From contig LNZQ01000187.1 of assembly GCA_002007315.1 (NCBI GenBank), positions 1-26,754 on the forward strand: DNA of 26,754 nucleotides, given 5' to 3'. The notes beneath the pieces are model-generated. The model did not search any database and was not told the DNA's origin. It saw only the letters and a program-made list of their open reading frames with translations. Positions 15,091 through 22,158 of the stretch are shown one piece after another; the stretch's first letter is position 1; every line of letters begins with the position of its first letter. Source of the stretch: Epulopiscium sp. Nele67-Bin004 (lineage in GTDB: Bacteria; Bacillota_A; Clostridia; Lachnospirales; Cellulosilyticaceae). Position numbers and translations under genes: made by a program.

Positions 15091-15150
15091 ATATAGACAC
15101 TTTCGTAAAGGAAATATCGACATATTTTGCTTTACTGAAAATGTCTATAT
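15091..15150. repeat. Long near-perfect hairpin upstream of the small peptide gene
   Basis: Left arm 15091-15117 and right arm 15122-15150 pair over about 27 bp with two mismatches and two single-base bulges, around the 4-nt loop CGAC. The outer ends ATATAGACA and TGTCTATAT are perfectly complementary. It lies 62 nt before the peptide start codon. TATAAA (15156-15161) just after it could be a -10, placing the right arm across a -35. No poly-T follows. It could be an operator, a structured RNA or a small inverted-repeat element. The whole 14889-15212 region otherwise holds no gene I can support. Confidence 0.6.
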
Positions 15151-15212
15151 ACAAGTATAAATTTTTGTGATAGTATCGATTTTACAAAATTACACTGAAT
15201 GGAGCTGTTACA

Positions 15213-15353
15213 ATGAAAAATCTTAAAAAAGTTATACTTTTAGCACTTAGCTTAACAATAGTAGCAAGTGCTACATTACATAGTACTGAGCCAAATAACC
15301 ATGAACCTGCTATTATCCATGATGATTGTGACCAAGGGTCTGCGGACGTATAA
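15213..15353 (+). CDS. Small exported peptide (46 residues), candidate signalling pro-peptide
   Basis: An open frame of 46 codons starting at ATG 15213, with TGGAG about 8 nt upstream. It begins MKNLKKVILLALSLTIVASA, a textbook Sec signal: three Lys, then a hydrophobic core and a VASA cleavage motif near residue 20. The remaining ~26 residues are short, polar and acidic (TEPNNHEPAI ... DDCDQGSADV) with one cysteine. The last 13 codons and the stop overlap the 3' end of the opposing regulator gene. This matches the size and design of pre-pro-peptides of Phr/SHP/PapR type, but no mature sequence can be fixed. Chance is unlikely, since signal peptide, ribosome site and position all agree, but it remains a prediction. 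Confidence 0.6.
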   Translation: MKNLKKVILLALSLTIVASATLHSTEPNNHEPAIIHDDCDQGSADV

Positions 15354-17154
15354 GTTGTTTAATTTTATGTTGTCGGTTTGTATTTCCTGCTATTTCACTT
15401 AATATATACACAGTCTTCATTATGTCTATATATTTTTTTTGTTCTTCTTGAGTCATAGTTCGATTTTGAACTATTTCAACTTCTTGTCTAATATTCCAAC
15501 CAAGCCCATAAATTGTAGTACTTAGTCCTTGCCAACTATTGTTATTTAACGCAGGAACTAAAGTTTCATAAGAGCCTGAATTAGACCAGTCAAACTTGCC
15601 CACATTACCGTAAATACTTGTAATTATATTAGCAAAATAAATATATCTGTCTATAGATAAAATTTCCCAATTTGTTTTATCAACGTATTGTTCCAGTATT
15701 TTAAGCCATTTTAAGGCTTCTTCATGTTTCTTCATTATATCTAAGGCAAGTATAATGTTAGCAATTAACTCTAATTCATTATAGCTTAGATGGATTTCTC
15801 TAGGTTTTTGCAATATATTTTCTATATTTGCTGTAAGTCCTAACGCTTCTATTAAATATTCATAGTATTGTTCAGTGGTTATATCTTCGTTTCTAAATTC
15901 TATAATTTTCACTTTATGACCGATACACTGTATATTATTTTTATCTGTCATATCAACTTTGTTTGTAAGTTGTTCAAGTTCCTTGTTCACTGTCTTATAA
16001 TTTTGTTTTACAAATTCTCGACGTATTTTTAAATCCAAATTCAAAGTTTCCAAATCAACATACGGTACTCTGTCAACACACAAATCACCTATCAATCCTA
16101 ACTTTTGTAGCAAAAGTTTAGTTGTAGCTTGGTGAGGATTACACTTTCTGTTTTCGGCTCTAAACACAGTTTGCGTTGTGCAAATATCTTTGGCTAGTTT
16201 CGCTTGAGATAGCCCAAGCATAGTTCGCCTATCTTTTATCACATCAGCAACGCAATAAGTATTTTCCCATTTATACAACTTATATTTGGTATCAAACTTA
16301 ATAGTAACCCCGTGCTCCTCATAAATGCCCACGATAGTGTTATACCAACTTTCCATTTGAGGATAGTCATTGTCAATTTTATTAATTCTTTTAGTAGCAT
16401 TCATCTTAATTTTTAATACTACAGTTAGTTCGCCAAATAAATATCTTCTTCTAAAACAAACAATTGCTTTATCACATAATTCTATTAGTTTGGCATCTTC
16501 ACTTTGGCTAATATAATAATTTTCCAAGTTTGTTATAACTGTTTGGTAGTATATAGACTTTATCCATATGCTAGTTGTAGGGCAATCAAAAAACTTTAAC
16601 ATTTCCAAATATAGCTGTATAGATTTATCATAGTCAACACTTTTTAAATGATATGCATATTCAAGTATAAAACATACTTCGGCTTTGCTTAACAACAAGT
16701 CTTTAAGTTGAACTTTTTCAAACTCAGGGACAGTTTCGGATATAACATCTTTGTATAGTGTGACCAACGTTTGAGGTGGTTCTCCCTTTTGCTCAGCAAT
16801 AAGAGCAGTGGCATACAACTTAAATTGTTTGTGTAAATTGTGTAATTTATTTTTTTGGTCATACTGCGAAATTATTTTTTCGGCATCACCTAGTTGATTA
16901 TTTTTTATAAGTTGCATTACTTTGGTTCTATTTTCATACAAAGTGTATTCGTCATGGGGGATATACCATTCAAGGTCAAACCGTTCAATGCCTATTCTTT
17001 GTAGTATCGTATCAATCAAAAATTTATCGGGCGATAGTTCGCCACTTGCAATTTTATACATAATGGTGTAGTAGCTTACTCCGCTACTCACTTTTGTTAT
17101 GTTTAATCCTAAAGCTTCTATTTTGTGGTTTATATACTCGTCTATTAATGGCAT
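15313..17154 (-). CDS. Dual-HTH helical-repeat regulator, RRNPP-like
   Basis: A 613-residue cytoplasmic protein. The N-terminal ~56 residues resemble a degenerate XRE helix-turn-helix (SSGVSYYTIMYKIASGELSP). A helical region (~70-300) looks like TPR pairs. A clear XRE domain lies at ~302-356 (RRTMLGLSQAKLAKDICTTQ, then RAENRKCNP). A second helical array runs ~375-605, and the end is His-rich (GHNHHG). HTH plus TPR-like repeats is the plan of peptide-pheromone receptors (PlcR, NprR, Rgg, Rap relatives), although two HTH units in tandem are unusual. The start is ATG 17154: GGAG lies exactly 6 nt upstream. Upstream in-frame ATG/GTG codons lack a ribosome site. Its 3' end overlaps the convergent small-peptide gene by 41 bp. 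Peptide binding is inferred, not shown. Confidence 0.82.
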   Translation of the reverse strand: MPLIDEYINHKIEALGLNITKVSSGVSYYTIMYKIASGELSPDKFLIDTILQRIGIERFDLEWYIPHDEYTLYENRTKVMQLIKNNQLGDAEKIISQYDQKNKLHNLHKQFKLYATALIAEQKGEPPQTLVTLYKDVISETVPEFEKVQLKDLLLSKAEVCFILEYAYHLKSVDYDKSIQLYLEMLKFFDCPTTSIWIKSIYYQTVITNLENYYISQSEDAKLIELCDKAIVCFRRRYLFGELTVVLKIKMNATKRINKIDNDYPQMESWYNTIVGIYEEHGVTIKFDTKYKLYKWENTYCVADVIKDRRTMLGLSQAKLAKDICTTQTVFRAENRKCNPHQATTKLLLQKLGLIGDLCVDRVPYVDLETLNLDLKIRREFVKQNYKTVNKELEQLTNKVDMTDKNNIQCIGHKVKIIEFRNEDITTEQYYEYLIEALGLTANIENILQKPREIHLSYNELELIANIILALDIMKKHEEALKWLKILEQYVDKTNWEILSIDRYIYFANIITSIYGNVGKFDWSNSGSYETLVPALNNNSWQGLSTTIYGLGWNIRQEVEIVQNRTMTQEEQKKYIDIMKTVYILSEIAGNTNRQHKIKQLIRPQTLGHNHHG

Positions 17155-17180
17155 GTTTTTCTCCATGTATATTACGTAAA

Positions 17181-17200
17181 AAGCACCCACAAAGGTGCTT
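17181..17200 (-). terminator. Short intrinsic terminator after the Uma2 remnant
   Basis: On the - strand AAGCACC (17200..17194) and GGTGCTT (17187..17181) form a 7-bp stem with a short loop, followed by TTT. The stop codon of the Uma2 remnant overlaps the stem. It also lies at the predicted transcript start of the regulator gene, so it may influence that mRNA. Confidence 0.55.
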
Positions 17201-17603
17201 AGTATAAAGTGTCTTTAAAAATATCTCCAAGTGAAATATCTAATTCCTTGAAAAGATTAGGAGTGATAAAAGTTTTGTGTTCTGCTTGCTCCTCGTCATC
17301 AAGTTCTTCAAATTCCTCTTGAAGCAAATGATTATATACTTCAACTAAATTGTATCTATCATTTACTAAAACATACTGATTTATTATATTGTTTGATGGG
17401 TCAATTATCCAATATTCGCCTACGCCTATACGCTCATATAACTTGAATTTTGTTTCAAGGTCATCTTTACGGTTGCTTGATAAAATTTCGACTATAAGAC
17501 TTGGCACACCGTGATAGCCATTTTGTTTAAACTTATCGGGTTCACACATTACGGCTACATCTGGGATAACGTGGTTTTTTGGTTTATTGGGATTTCCATT
17601 GTA
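17199..17603 (-). pseudogene. 5'-truncated Uma2-family (DUF820) endonuclease-like gene
   Basis: The open frame starts right after a TGA at 17606..17604 and gives ~134 residues. They match the second half of Uma2 proteins: IPDVAVMCEPDKF, GVPSLIVEILS and LYERIGVGEYWIIDP, with the family's PD and E residues of the restriction-endonuclease-like core. Family members run ~180-190 residues; the ~60-70 N-terminal residues are missing. The only ATG in frame (17549) lies inside the conserved core and has no ribosome site. The upstream 150 bp do not encode the lost part. Truncation is therefore likely and the product probably inactive. Uma2 genes are widespread, of uncertain role and often mobile. Confidence 0.7.
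17201..17230 (-). promoter_or_regulatory. Possible promoter of the RRNPP-like regulator gene
   Basis: On the - strand TTGGAG (17230..17225), an 18-nt spacer and TATACT (17206..17201) lie ~45 nt before the regulator start at 17154, inside the 3' end of the Uma2 remnant. Good fit, but in AT-rich DNA not conclusive. Confidence 0.45.
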
Positions 17604-17696
17604 TCACATCCTTAATTTCTTTGTGATATTATTATAACTTTGTAACCCTTACTACGTCAATTAAGTAGATTTAATAAATAAATTGGCTAAACCTCC

Positions 17697-17725
17697 TTGA
17701 AATGTATGGAAAAAATTGCTATACT
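17697..17725 (+). promoter_or_regulatory. Sigma-A promoter of the siderophore-type binding protein gene
   Basis: TTGAAA (17697-17702), a 17-nt spacer and TATACT (17720-17725) lie ~33 nt before the start at 17758. No clear Fur-like operator was seen over it. Confidence 0.7.
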
Positions 17726-17757
17726 CTATCCTTAAAATATAAAAAAGGAGCATCAAT

Positions 17758-18789
17758 ATGAAACTATTAAAATTTTCAGCTTTAGTGTTAGCCTCAGTTG
17801 TACTTACTGCGTGTAGCCAAGACGTTACATCGCAAAATATATCAACCACAGAACCAGTTCAAGAAGTTGAACCAGTCCCAGAAAACAACATATTCCCAAT
17901 AACGATAACTCATGCTTTTGGTGAAACAACTATAGAAAGCCAGCCGCAACGTGTTGCAACCCTTGGGTGGCGAAACGAGGACACGCCTCTGGCACTTGGA
18001 ATTGTGCCTGTTGGTATGCCTCTAACAGGTCAAATTGATGGAGAGTTATACTCTTGGACACAACAAGAAATAGCAACTCTAGGTGGTGACTACCTATTAT
18101 ATGACGGGGCTTACTCCTACAATTTGGACGACATAGCATCAACAAACCCAGATATTATACTTGGTGCATATGGTGGAATGACAGCCGAACAATATGCCGA
18201 ACTAAGCGAGATTGCCCCTGTTATTGCATACAAAGGAAACGAGTGGCAGACGTTGTGGCGTGACCAGATATCAACAAATGCAAGAGCGATAGGGCTTGAG
18301 CAGGAGGGGTATGAACTAATTGACACGCTAAACAGTTTTATCCAAGAAAAAGTTCAGGAATACCCTGATATTAAAGGGAAAAACGCTGTATTTTGCATGA
18401 TGAGTGGATATGACCTAACCAACTTTGTTGTATACTCACCAGCAGACCCACGGGCAGCATTTTTGCTAGATTTGGGGCTATATTTTCCTGATGCTGTGCA
18501 TGATATATTGCGAGATAGCTCGGATATGTTTATAACTATAAACTCTGGAAATATAGATTTGTTAAATGAGGTAGATATAATCGTGACATATGGAGAGGAG
18601 GGGCTTTTGGAAATATTACAAGAAAACTACCTTACATCAACAATTCCCGCTGTCCAAAATGGTGCAGTAGCCGTGATTGAAAATGACTCTGATATTTCGT
18701 TTGGATTTCCACCAAGTGCACTGTCATTATTTCACACACTAGATGATATACTTGATGTTATTAACACTGCTGCCCAAAAGCTTAACTAA
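17758..18789 (+). CDS. Iron-siderophore-type ABC substrate-binding lipoprotein (orphan)
   Basis: A 343-residue lipoprotein. The signal peptide ends in lipobox LTAC with lipidated C19, then an acidic/Gln-rich linker to ~45. The mature part has the Peripla_BP_2 (FhuD/FecB/BtuF-like) order: GETTIESQPQRVATLGW, then LDDIASTNPDIILG, AEQYAELSEIAPVIAY, a long central helix, VVYSPADPRAAFLLDLGL and a second lobe. These bind ferric siderophores or related chelates outside the cell. AAAAAGGAG precedes the ATG. No permease or ATPase gene of the FecCD/FepC type adjoins, so it must work with a transporter encoded elsewhere or act as an accessory binder. Ligand is unknown. Confidence 0.88.
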   Translation: MKLLKFSALVLASVVLTACSQDVTSQNISTTEPVQEVEPVPENNIFPITITHAFGETTIESQPQRVATLGWRNEDTPLALGIVPVGMPLTGQIDGELYSWTQQEIATLGGDYLLYDGAYSYNLDDIASTNPDIILGAYGGMTAEQYAELSEIAPVIAYKGNEWQTLWRDQISTNARAIGLEQEGYELIDTLNSFIQEKVQEYPDIKGKNAVFCMMSGYDLTNFVVYSPADPRAAFLLDLGLYFPDAVHDILRDSSDMFITINSGNIDLLNEVDIIVTYGEEGLLEILQENYLTSTIPAVQNGAVAVIENDSDISFGFPPSALSLFHTLDDILDVINTAAQKLN

Positions 18790-18806
18790 TTGGGTGATTT
18801 TTACTA

Positions 18807-18835
18807 TTGACTATTTATGCATAATACAGTATAAT
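18807..18835 (+). promoter_or_regulatory. Sigma-A promoter of the amino-acid ABC operon
   Basis: TTGACT (18807-18812), a 17-nt spacer and TATAAT (18830-18835) sit 34 nt before the start at 18870. The near-perfect match implies strong expression and also rules out the in-frame ATG at 18837 as a start, since it would lie upstream of the transcript. Confidence 0.8.
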
Positions 18836-18869
18836 TATGCCTACAATAAGAAGTTTGGGGAGGAAATAT

Positions 18870-19631
18870 ATGTTTAAAAAACTTGCAGTATTAATGGGTG
18901 CAATGACATTATTAGTAGGATGTAGTTCAGGGGGAGGCACTGCGGACTCGAGTGCTACATCACAAACAAAAGATGTGCTTACAATGGGAACAAATGCAGG
19001 TTTCCCACCATTTGAATATTACGAGGGAAATAACATAGTAGGGTTTGATGTTGACCTTGCTGGGCTAATTGCAGAAGAACTTGGAATGGAACTGAAGATA
19101 GAAGACATGGAGTTTAACTCGCTTATTGGTGCAGTAAATAGTGGAATGATTGATATTGCAATAGCAGGAATATCAGTAACGGAAGATAAGGTTGACCAAG
19201 TTGAATTTACACAAACGTATTTTGTATCAAATCAATCAATAATAGTACCAGTTGAGTCTGACATATTAGACGCAGATGACCTAATTGGAAAAACAATCGG
19301 TGTACAATTATCAACAACAGGCGATATTTTGGCACAAGATATTGAAGATGCAAAAATCGTACAATTTAGTAAAGCAGCTCTTGCAGTAGCCGACCTAAAA
19401 AACGGAACAGTTGACGCAGTAATCATTGATAATGAGCCAGCAAAGCAATTTGTTTCGGGGCAATTAGATATTATGGTTCTTCCAACGGCATTTGTTGAAG
19501 AAGATTATGCGATGGCGATCAAAAAAGGAAATATTGAATTACTTGATGCAGTAAACGGTGCATTAGATACTATTATAGAAACAGGGAAATATGATGAACT
19601 CTATAATAAGTATTTCGATTTTGAAGAATAA
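18870..19631 (+). CDS. Polar amino-acid ABC transporter substrate-binding lipoprotein
   Basis: A 253-residue SBP_bac_3 protein. The start is ATG 18870 with GGGGAGG 6 nt upstream. The signal peptide ends in lipobox LVGC (C18), followed by a short Ser/Gly linker. The conserved ligand-site signatures are all there: NAGFPPFEYYEG, GFDVDLAGLIAEELG, SLIGAVNSGMIDIAIAGIS and the second-lobe IGVQLSTTGD. This family binds glutamine, arginine, cystine or related amino acids; which one cannot be told here. It is the first gene of a three-gene importer with the HisM-type permease and GlnQ-type ATPase, separated from the permease by a hairpin terminator that should leave the binding protein in excess. Confidence 0.93.
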   Translation: MFKKLAVLMGAMTLLVGCSSGGGTADSSATSQTKDVLTMGTNAGFPPFEYYEGNNIVGFDVDLAGLIAEELGMELKIEDMEFNSLIGAVNSGMIDIAIAGISVTEDKVDQVEFTQTYFVSNQSIIVPVESDILDADDLIGKTIGVQLSTTGDILAQDIEDAKIVQFSKAALAVADLKNGTVDAVIIDNEPAKQFVSGQLDIMVLPTAFVEEDYAMAIKKGNIELLDAVNGALDTIIETGKYDELYNKYFDFEE

Positions 19632-19642
19632 TAATACTAAAG

Positions 19643-19679
19643 AAAAGGTTAAGGAATAAAAATTTCCTTAGCCTTTTTT
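19643..19679 (+). terminator. Intercistronic (leaky) intrinsic terminator
   Basis: AAAAGGTTAAGGAA (19643-19656) pairs with TTCCTTAGCCTTTT (19664-19677) over 14 bp with one G-T pair, ending in six T. It lies between the binding-protein gene and the permease gene of the same operon, so partial read-through is expected. Confidence 0.82.
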
Positions 19680-19696
19680 GAGAGAGGAGAGAAAAA

Positions 19697-20410
19697 ATGT
19701 TTACAATTGAAAGAACTACCGCATTTTTTGAAGTGTTTATGGCACGTAGATATTACGAAGTTTTGTGGAGCGGACTACAAAATACGCTACTACTAACAGT
19801 AATTGCAACAACAATAGGTATTGCGATTGGTCTAATTGTTGCGATGGTGCAAATAGCCGAGGTTAAAAAATCTGACAAGTTTGCATATACTATATTAAAG
19901 ATTGCAAAAATATTAGCTAAACTTTACGTAGATATTATACGAGGTACACCGGTTGTAGTACAAATTTCATTTTTATGGCTTGTAGTGTTAGGTCCGATAC
20001 AAATTATACCACGTGTAATGGTTGGGGGTATAGCGTTTGGTATCAACAGTGGTGCATATATGGCTGAAGTTATTAGAGGTGGAATTCAAGCGATTGACAA
20101 AGGTCAAATGGAGGCAGGGCGTTCTCTAGGAATGTCGCACTCGCAAACTATGAAAGAAATTATTTTACCTCAAGCTATAAAACAAATGTTGCCAGCACTT
20201 GTAAATGAATTTATCGTTTTGATAAAAGAAACAGCAATTATAGGTTTTATTGGTGGTATGGACCTTATGAAATCAGCAGATATAATGATTGGTGCAACGT
20301 ATAACTATGAAATTCCGTTACTTATGGTGGCAATTATATATCTAATTATTACATCAATATTAACTATGTTTATGAGAAATATTGAAAAGCGTCTTAATAA
20401 GTCAAGATAG
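19697..20410 (+). CDS. Polar amino-acid ABC transporter permease (HisM/GlnP type)
   Basis: A 237-residue inner-membrane subunit with about five membrane helices. The family motifs are complete: [35 protein letters not shown] and the EAA loop [22 protein letters not shown], which contacts the ATPase. The SxYxxE-like stretch [15 protein letters not shown] is diagnostic for the polar amino-acid (3.A.1.3) family. AGAGGAGAG precedes the ATG. Its stop is 11 nt before the ATPase start. One permease gene implies a homodimeric channel. Confidence 0.94.
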   Translation: MFTIERTTAFFEVFMARRYYEVLWSGLQNTLLLTVIATTIGIAIGLIVAMVQIAEVKKSDKFAYTILKIAKILAKLYVDIIRGTPVVVQISFLWLVVLGPIQIIPRVMVGGIAFGINSGAYMAEVIRGGIQAIDKGQMEAGRSLGMSHSQTMKEIILPQAIKQMLPALVNEFIVLIKETAIIGFIGGMDLMKSADIMIGATYNYEIPLLMVAIIYLIITSILTMFMRNIEKRLNKSR

Positions 20411-20421
20411 GGGTGGAGTCT

Positions 20422-21147
20422 GTGATAGAAATTAAAGATTTGCATAAAAGTTTTGGGAAACTTGAAGTATTAAAAGGTATAAACGATACTATACAAAAAG
20501 GTGAAGTTGTTGTTGTTATAGGTCCGTCGGGGTCTGGAAAATCAACATTTTTACGCTGTATAAACAAGATGGAAGAAGCTACAAGTGGGGAAATTTTACT
20601 TGATGGCAACAGTATACTTGATGATAAAGTTGATATAAACCAAGTTAGACAACGTGTCGGAATGGTTTTTCAACACTTTAACTTGTTTCCGCATATGACA
20701 ATATTGCAAAATATTATACTTGCACCAATGAAAGTTAAAAAAATGACCGAAGAAGAAGCAACAAAAATAGCACGCAACTTGCTTGACAAAGTTGGGCTTA
20801 GAGATAAAGAAAATGAATATCCGAACAAATTGTCTGGTGGGCAAAAGCAACGTATCGCAATAGCTCGTGCACTTGCTATGAACCCTGAAGTGATGCTTTT
20901 TGATGAGCCAACGTCGGCACTTGACCCCGAGATGGTTAAAGAAGTACTTGAGGTTATTAAAGACCTTGCAAAAGAAGGTATGACGATGATGGTTGTTACG
21001 CATGAGATGGGATTTGCAAAAGAAGTTGGTACACGTTTGGTATTTATGGACGGTGGTAACATTATTGAGCAAGGCAATCCTAGAGATGTGTTTGACAATC
21101 CGCAAGAGGCACGAACACAATTATTTTTAAGCAAGGTTTTACAATAA
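20422..21147 (+). CDS. Polar amino-acid ABC transporter ATPase (GlnQ type)
   Basis: A 241-residue ATPase with Walker A GPSGSGKS (34-41), Q-loop Q84, signature LSGGQ (137-141), Walker B MLFDEP with E162 and switch H194. The [12 protein letters not shown] motif and C-terminal [15 protein letters not shown] are typical of GlnQ/ArtP. I chose GTG 20422: it gives the family-standard [12 protein letters not shown] start and has AGGGGTG 6 nt upstream. A GTG three codons earlier (20413) would lie within that ribosome site. Active-site residues are complete. The operon ends at the GC-rich hairpin repeat immediately after the stop. Confidence 0.94.
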   Translation: MIEIKDLHKSFGKLEVLKGINDTIQKGEVVVVIGPSGSGKSTFLRCINKMEEATSGEILLDGNSILDDKVDINQVRQRVGMVFQHFNLFPHMTILQNIILAPMKVKKMTEEEATKIARNLLDKVGLRDKENEYPNKLSGGQKQRIAIARALAMNPEVMLFDEPTSALDPEMVKEVLEVIKDLAKEGMTMMVVTHEMGFAKEVGTRLVFMDGGNIIEQGNPRDVFDNPQEARTQLFLSKVLQ

Positions 21148-21173
21148 TGTAGGGGCGGTTATTAGCCGCCCCC
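21148..21173 (+). repeat. GC-rich hairpin repeat, copy related to 6451
   Basis: TGTAGGGGCGG starts directly after the ATPase stop. GGGGCGG (21152-21158) and CCGCCCC (21166-21172) form a perfect 7-bp stem. The leader TGTAGGGGCGGT is identical to that at 6451. No T-tract follows, so it is not a canonical terminator, although it sits where one is expected. Confidence 0.7.
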
Positions 21174-21188
21174 ATAAAGTTCCAAACA

Positions 21189-21974
21189 TCATTTTTTTCC
21201 AACAAAAGGTTTAAGCTTTTCTTTTAAATCTAACGCCCTATTTCGTATCCTACCATTTGTACGCTTATCTAAAAGCAAAGCAGATACCATTCTTTGTGAC
21301 ACATCATAATAGCCACATTTATATCCTAAAATCGCTACCAAATAAGTTGTTTTATTAAAATCCATATCCAACACAGGCAACGTTTCTGTATCTAATGAGT
21401 GTTTAAAACATTTATATGCATTTTCTAAGTATATTTTTTCGTTATCAATGTCGTGTAAGTCACGATATAGCCAAGCTATACGCAAACATATTAGACCTTT
21501 CTCCATATTTTTTCCTTTTTTAACAACTGTATTCACAAGTGCAAGTTTGTATAAGTCAATCCCGTCTTCGATTGATCTCACCTGTGGACTATTTAACGAC
21601 TTAAACGTTTTGCAAATAGATTCTTTGATAAGTTTCACCTGACTTGATAGAAGATTAGGAAACGTCTTACTCATTGCAGTATATCCACATTCACAGTGAA
21701 TTACATCATAAAGTATAGGATCAGCTATACTATAAGTAACTTTAAGGTCATCATCAGTACTAAGAAGTCGATTTTTACCAGACCTTAAAGCAGGATGCAA
21801 AATTTGTTCATGGCACACTGGACAAGAATGTTTTTTTAGATATAATAAGTCATCTATAGTAAGTTTACTTGCTGGGGTAGCTTTAGTATCAGTGGAAGGT
21901 TTTTTGTCCTCCATAATGTCTATATTATCAAGGTTCTTAAGACCAAATTTAGACAAGTCGTTGAATAAACTCAT
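21189..21974 (-). CDS. DUF2225 zinc-ribbon / helical protein
   Basis: A 261-residue cytoplasmic protein. After a polar N-terminus (~1-45), CPVC (C51, C54) and CECGY (C94, C96) give four cysteines likely to hold zinc. The helical C-terminal part (KGLICLRIAWLYRDLHD, LENAYKCFKHSL, TTYLVAILGYKCGYYDVS) has the TPR-like pattern of DUF2225. Family proteins are common in Bacillota and their function is not established. GGGGAGAG precedes the ATG. It is monocistronic, convergent with the amino-acid transporter and divergent from the coiled-coil membrane protein. Its promoter carries a 9-bp dyad, suggesting regulation. Confidence 0.85.
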   Translation of the reverse strand: MSLFNDLSKFGLKNLDNIDIMEDKKPSTDTKATPASKLTIDDLLYLKKHSCPVCHEQILHPALRSGKNRLLSTDDDLKVTYSIADPILYDVIHCECGYTAMSKTFPNLLSSQVKLIKESICKTFKSLNSPQVRSIEDGIDLYKLALVNTVVKKGKNMEKGLICLRIAWLYRDLHDIDNEKIYLENAYKCFKHSLDTETLPVLDMDFNKTTYLVAILGYKCGYYDVSQRMVSALLLDKRTNGRIRNRALDLKEKLKPFVGKK

Positions 21975-22019
21975 ATTCTCTCCCCTTTCTTTTATACAGT
22001 ATATTCAGTTGTGGGTATA

Positions 22020-22061
22020 TATGGTATACGTAATTATACCATAATAGTTAAATTTATCCAA
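22020..22061 (-). promoter_or_regulatory. Promoter of the DUF2225 gene with 9-bp operator-like dyad
   Basis: On the - strand TTGGAT (22061..22056), 17 nt and TATAAT (22038..22033). A perfect inverted repeat, TATGGTATA (22020-22028) and TATACCATA (22035-22043) with a 6-nt centre, covers the -10 and the expected start point. A repressor bound there would block initiation; its identity is unknown. Confidence 0.6.
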
Positions 22062-22158
22062 TAAAATTAACTATTTTTTAGAAATGTAAGCACAAAATTT
22101 TATCTGGAATATTGGGTCAACCATGTGTATACTATAAGGATAGGGAGGGGGACTTGTA

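Noticed and set aside
18837..18869. In-frame ATG giving an 11-residue longer amino-acid-binding protein
   Set aside because: It overlaps the -10 region and would not be transcribed; it would also spoil the signal peptide. ATG 18870 has the ribosome site.
20596..21134. Long open frames antisense to the amino-acid transporter ATPase
   Set aside because: Shadow frames of a gene with complete ATPase motifs; no ribosome site and Cys/His-rich implausible proteins.
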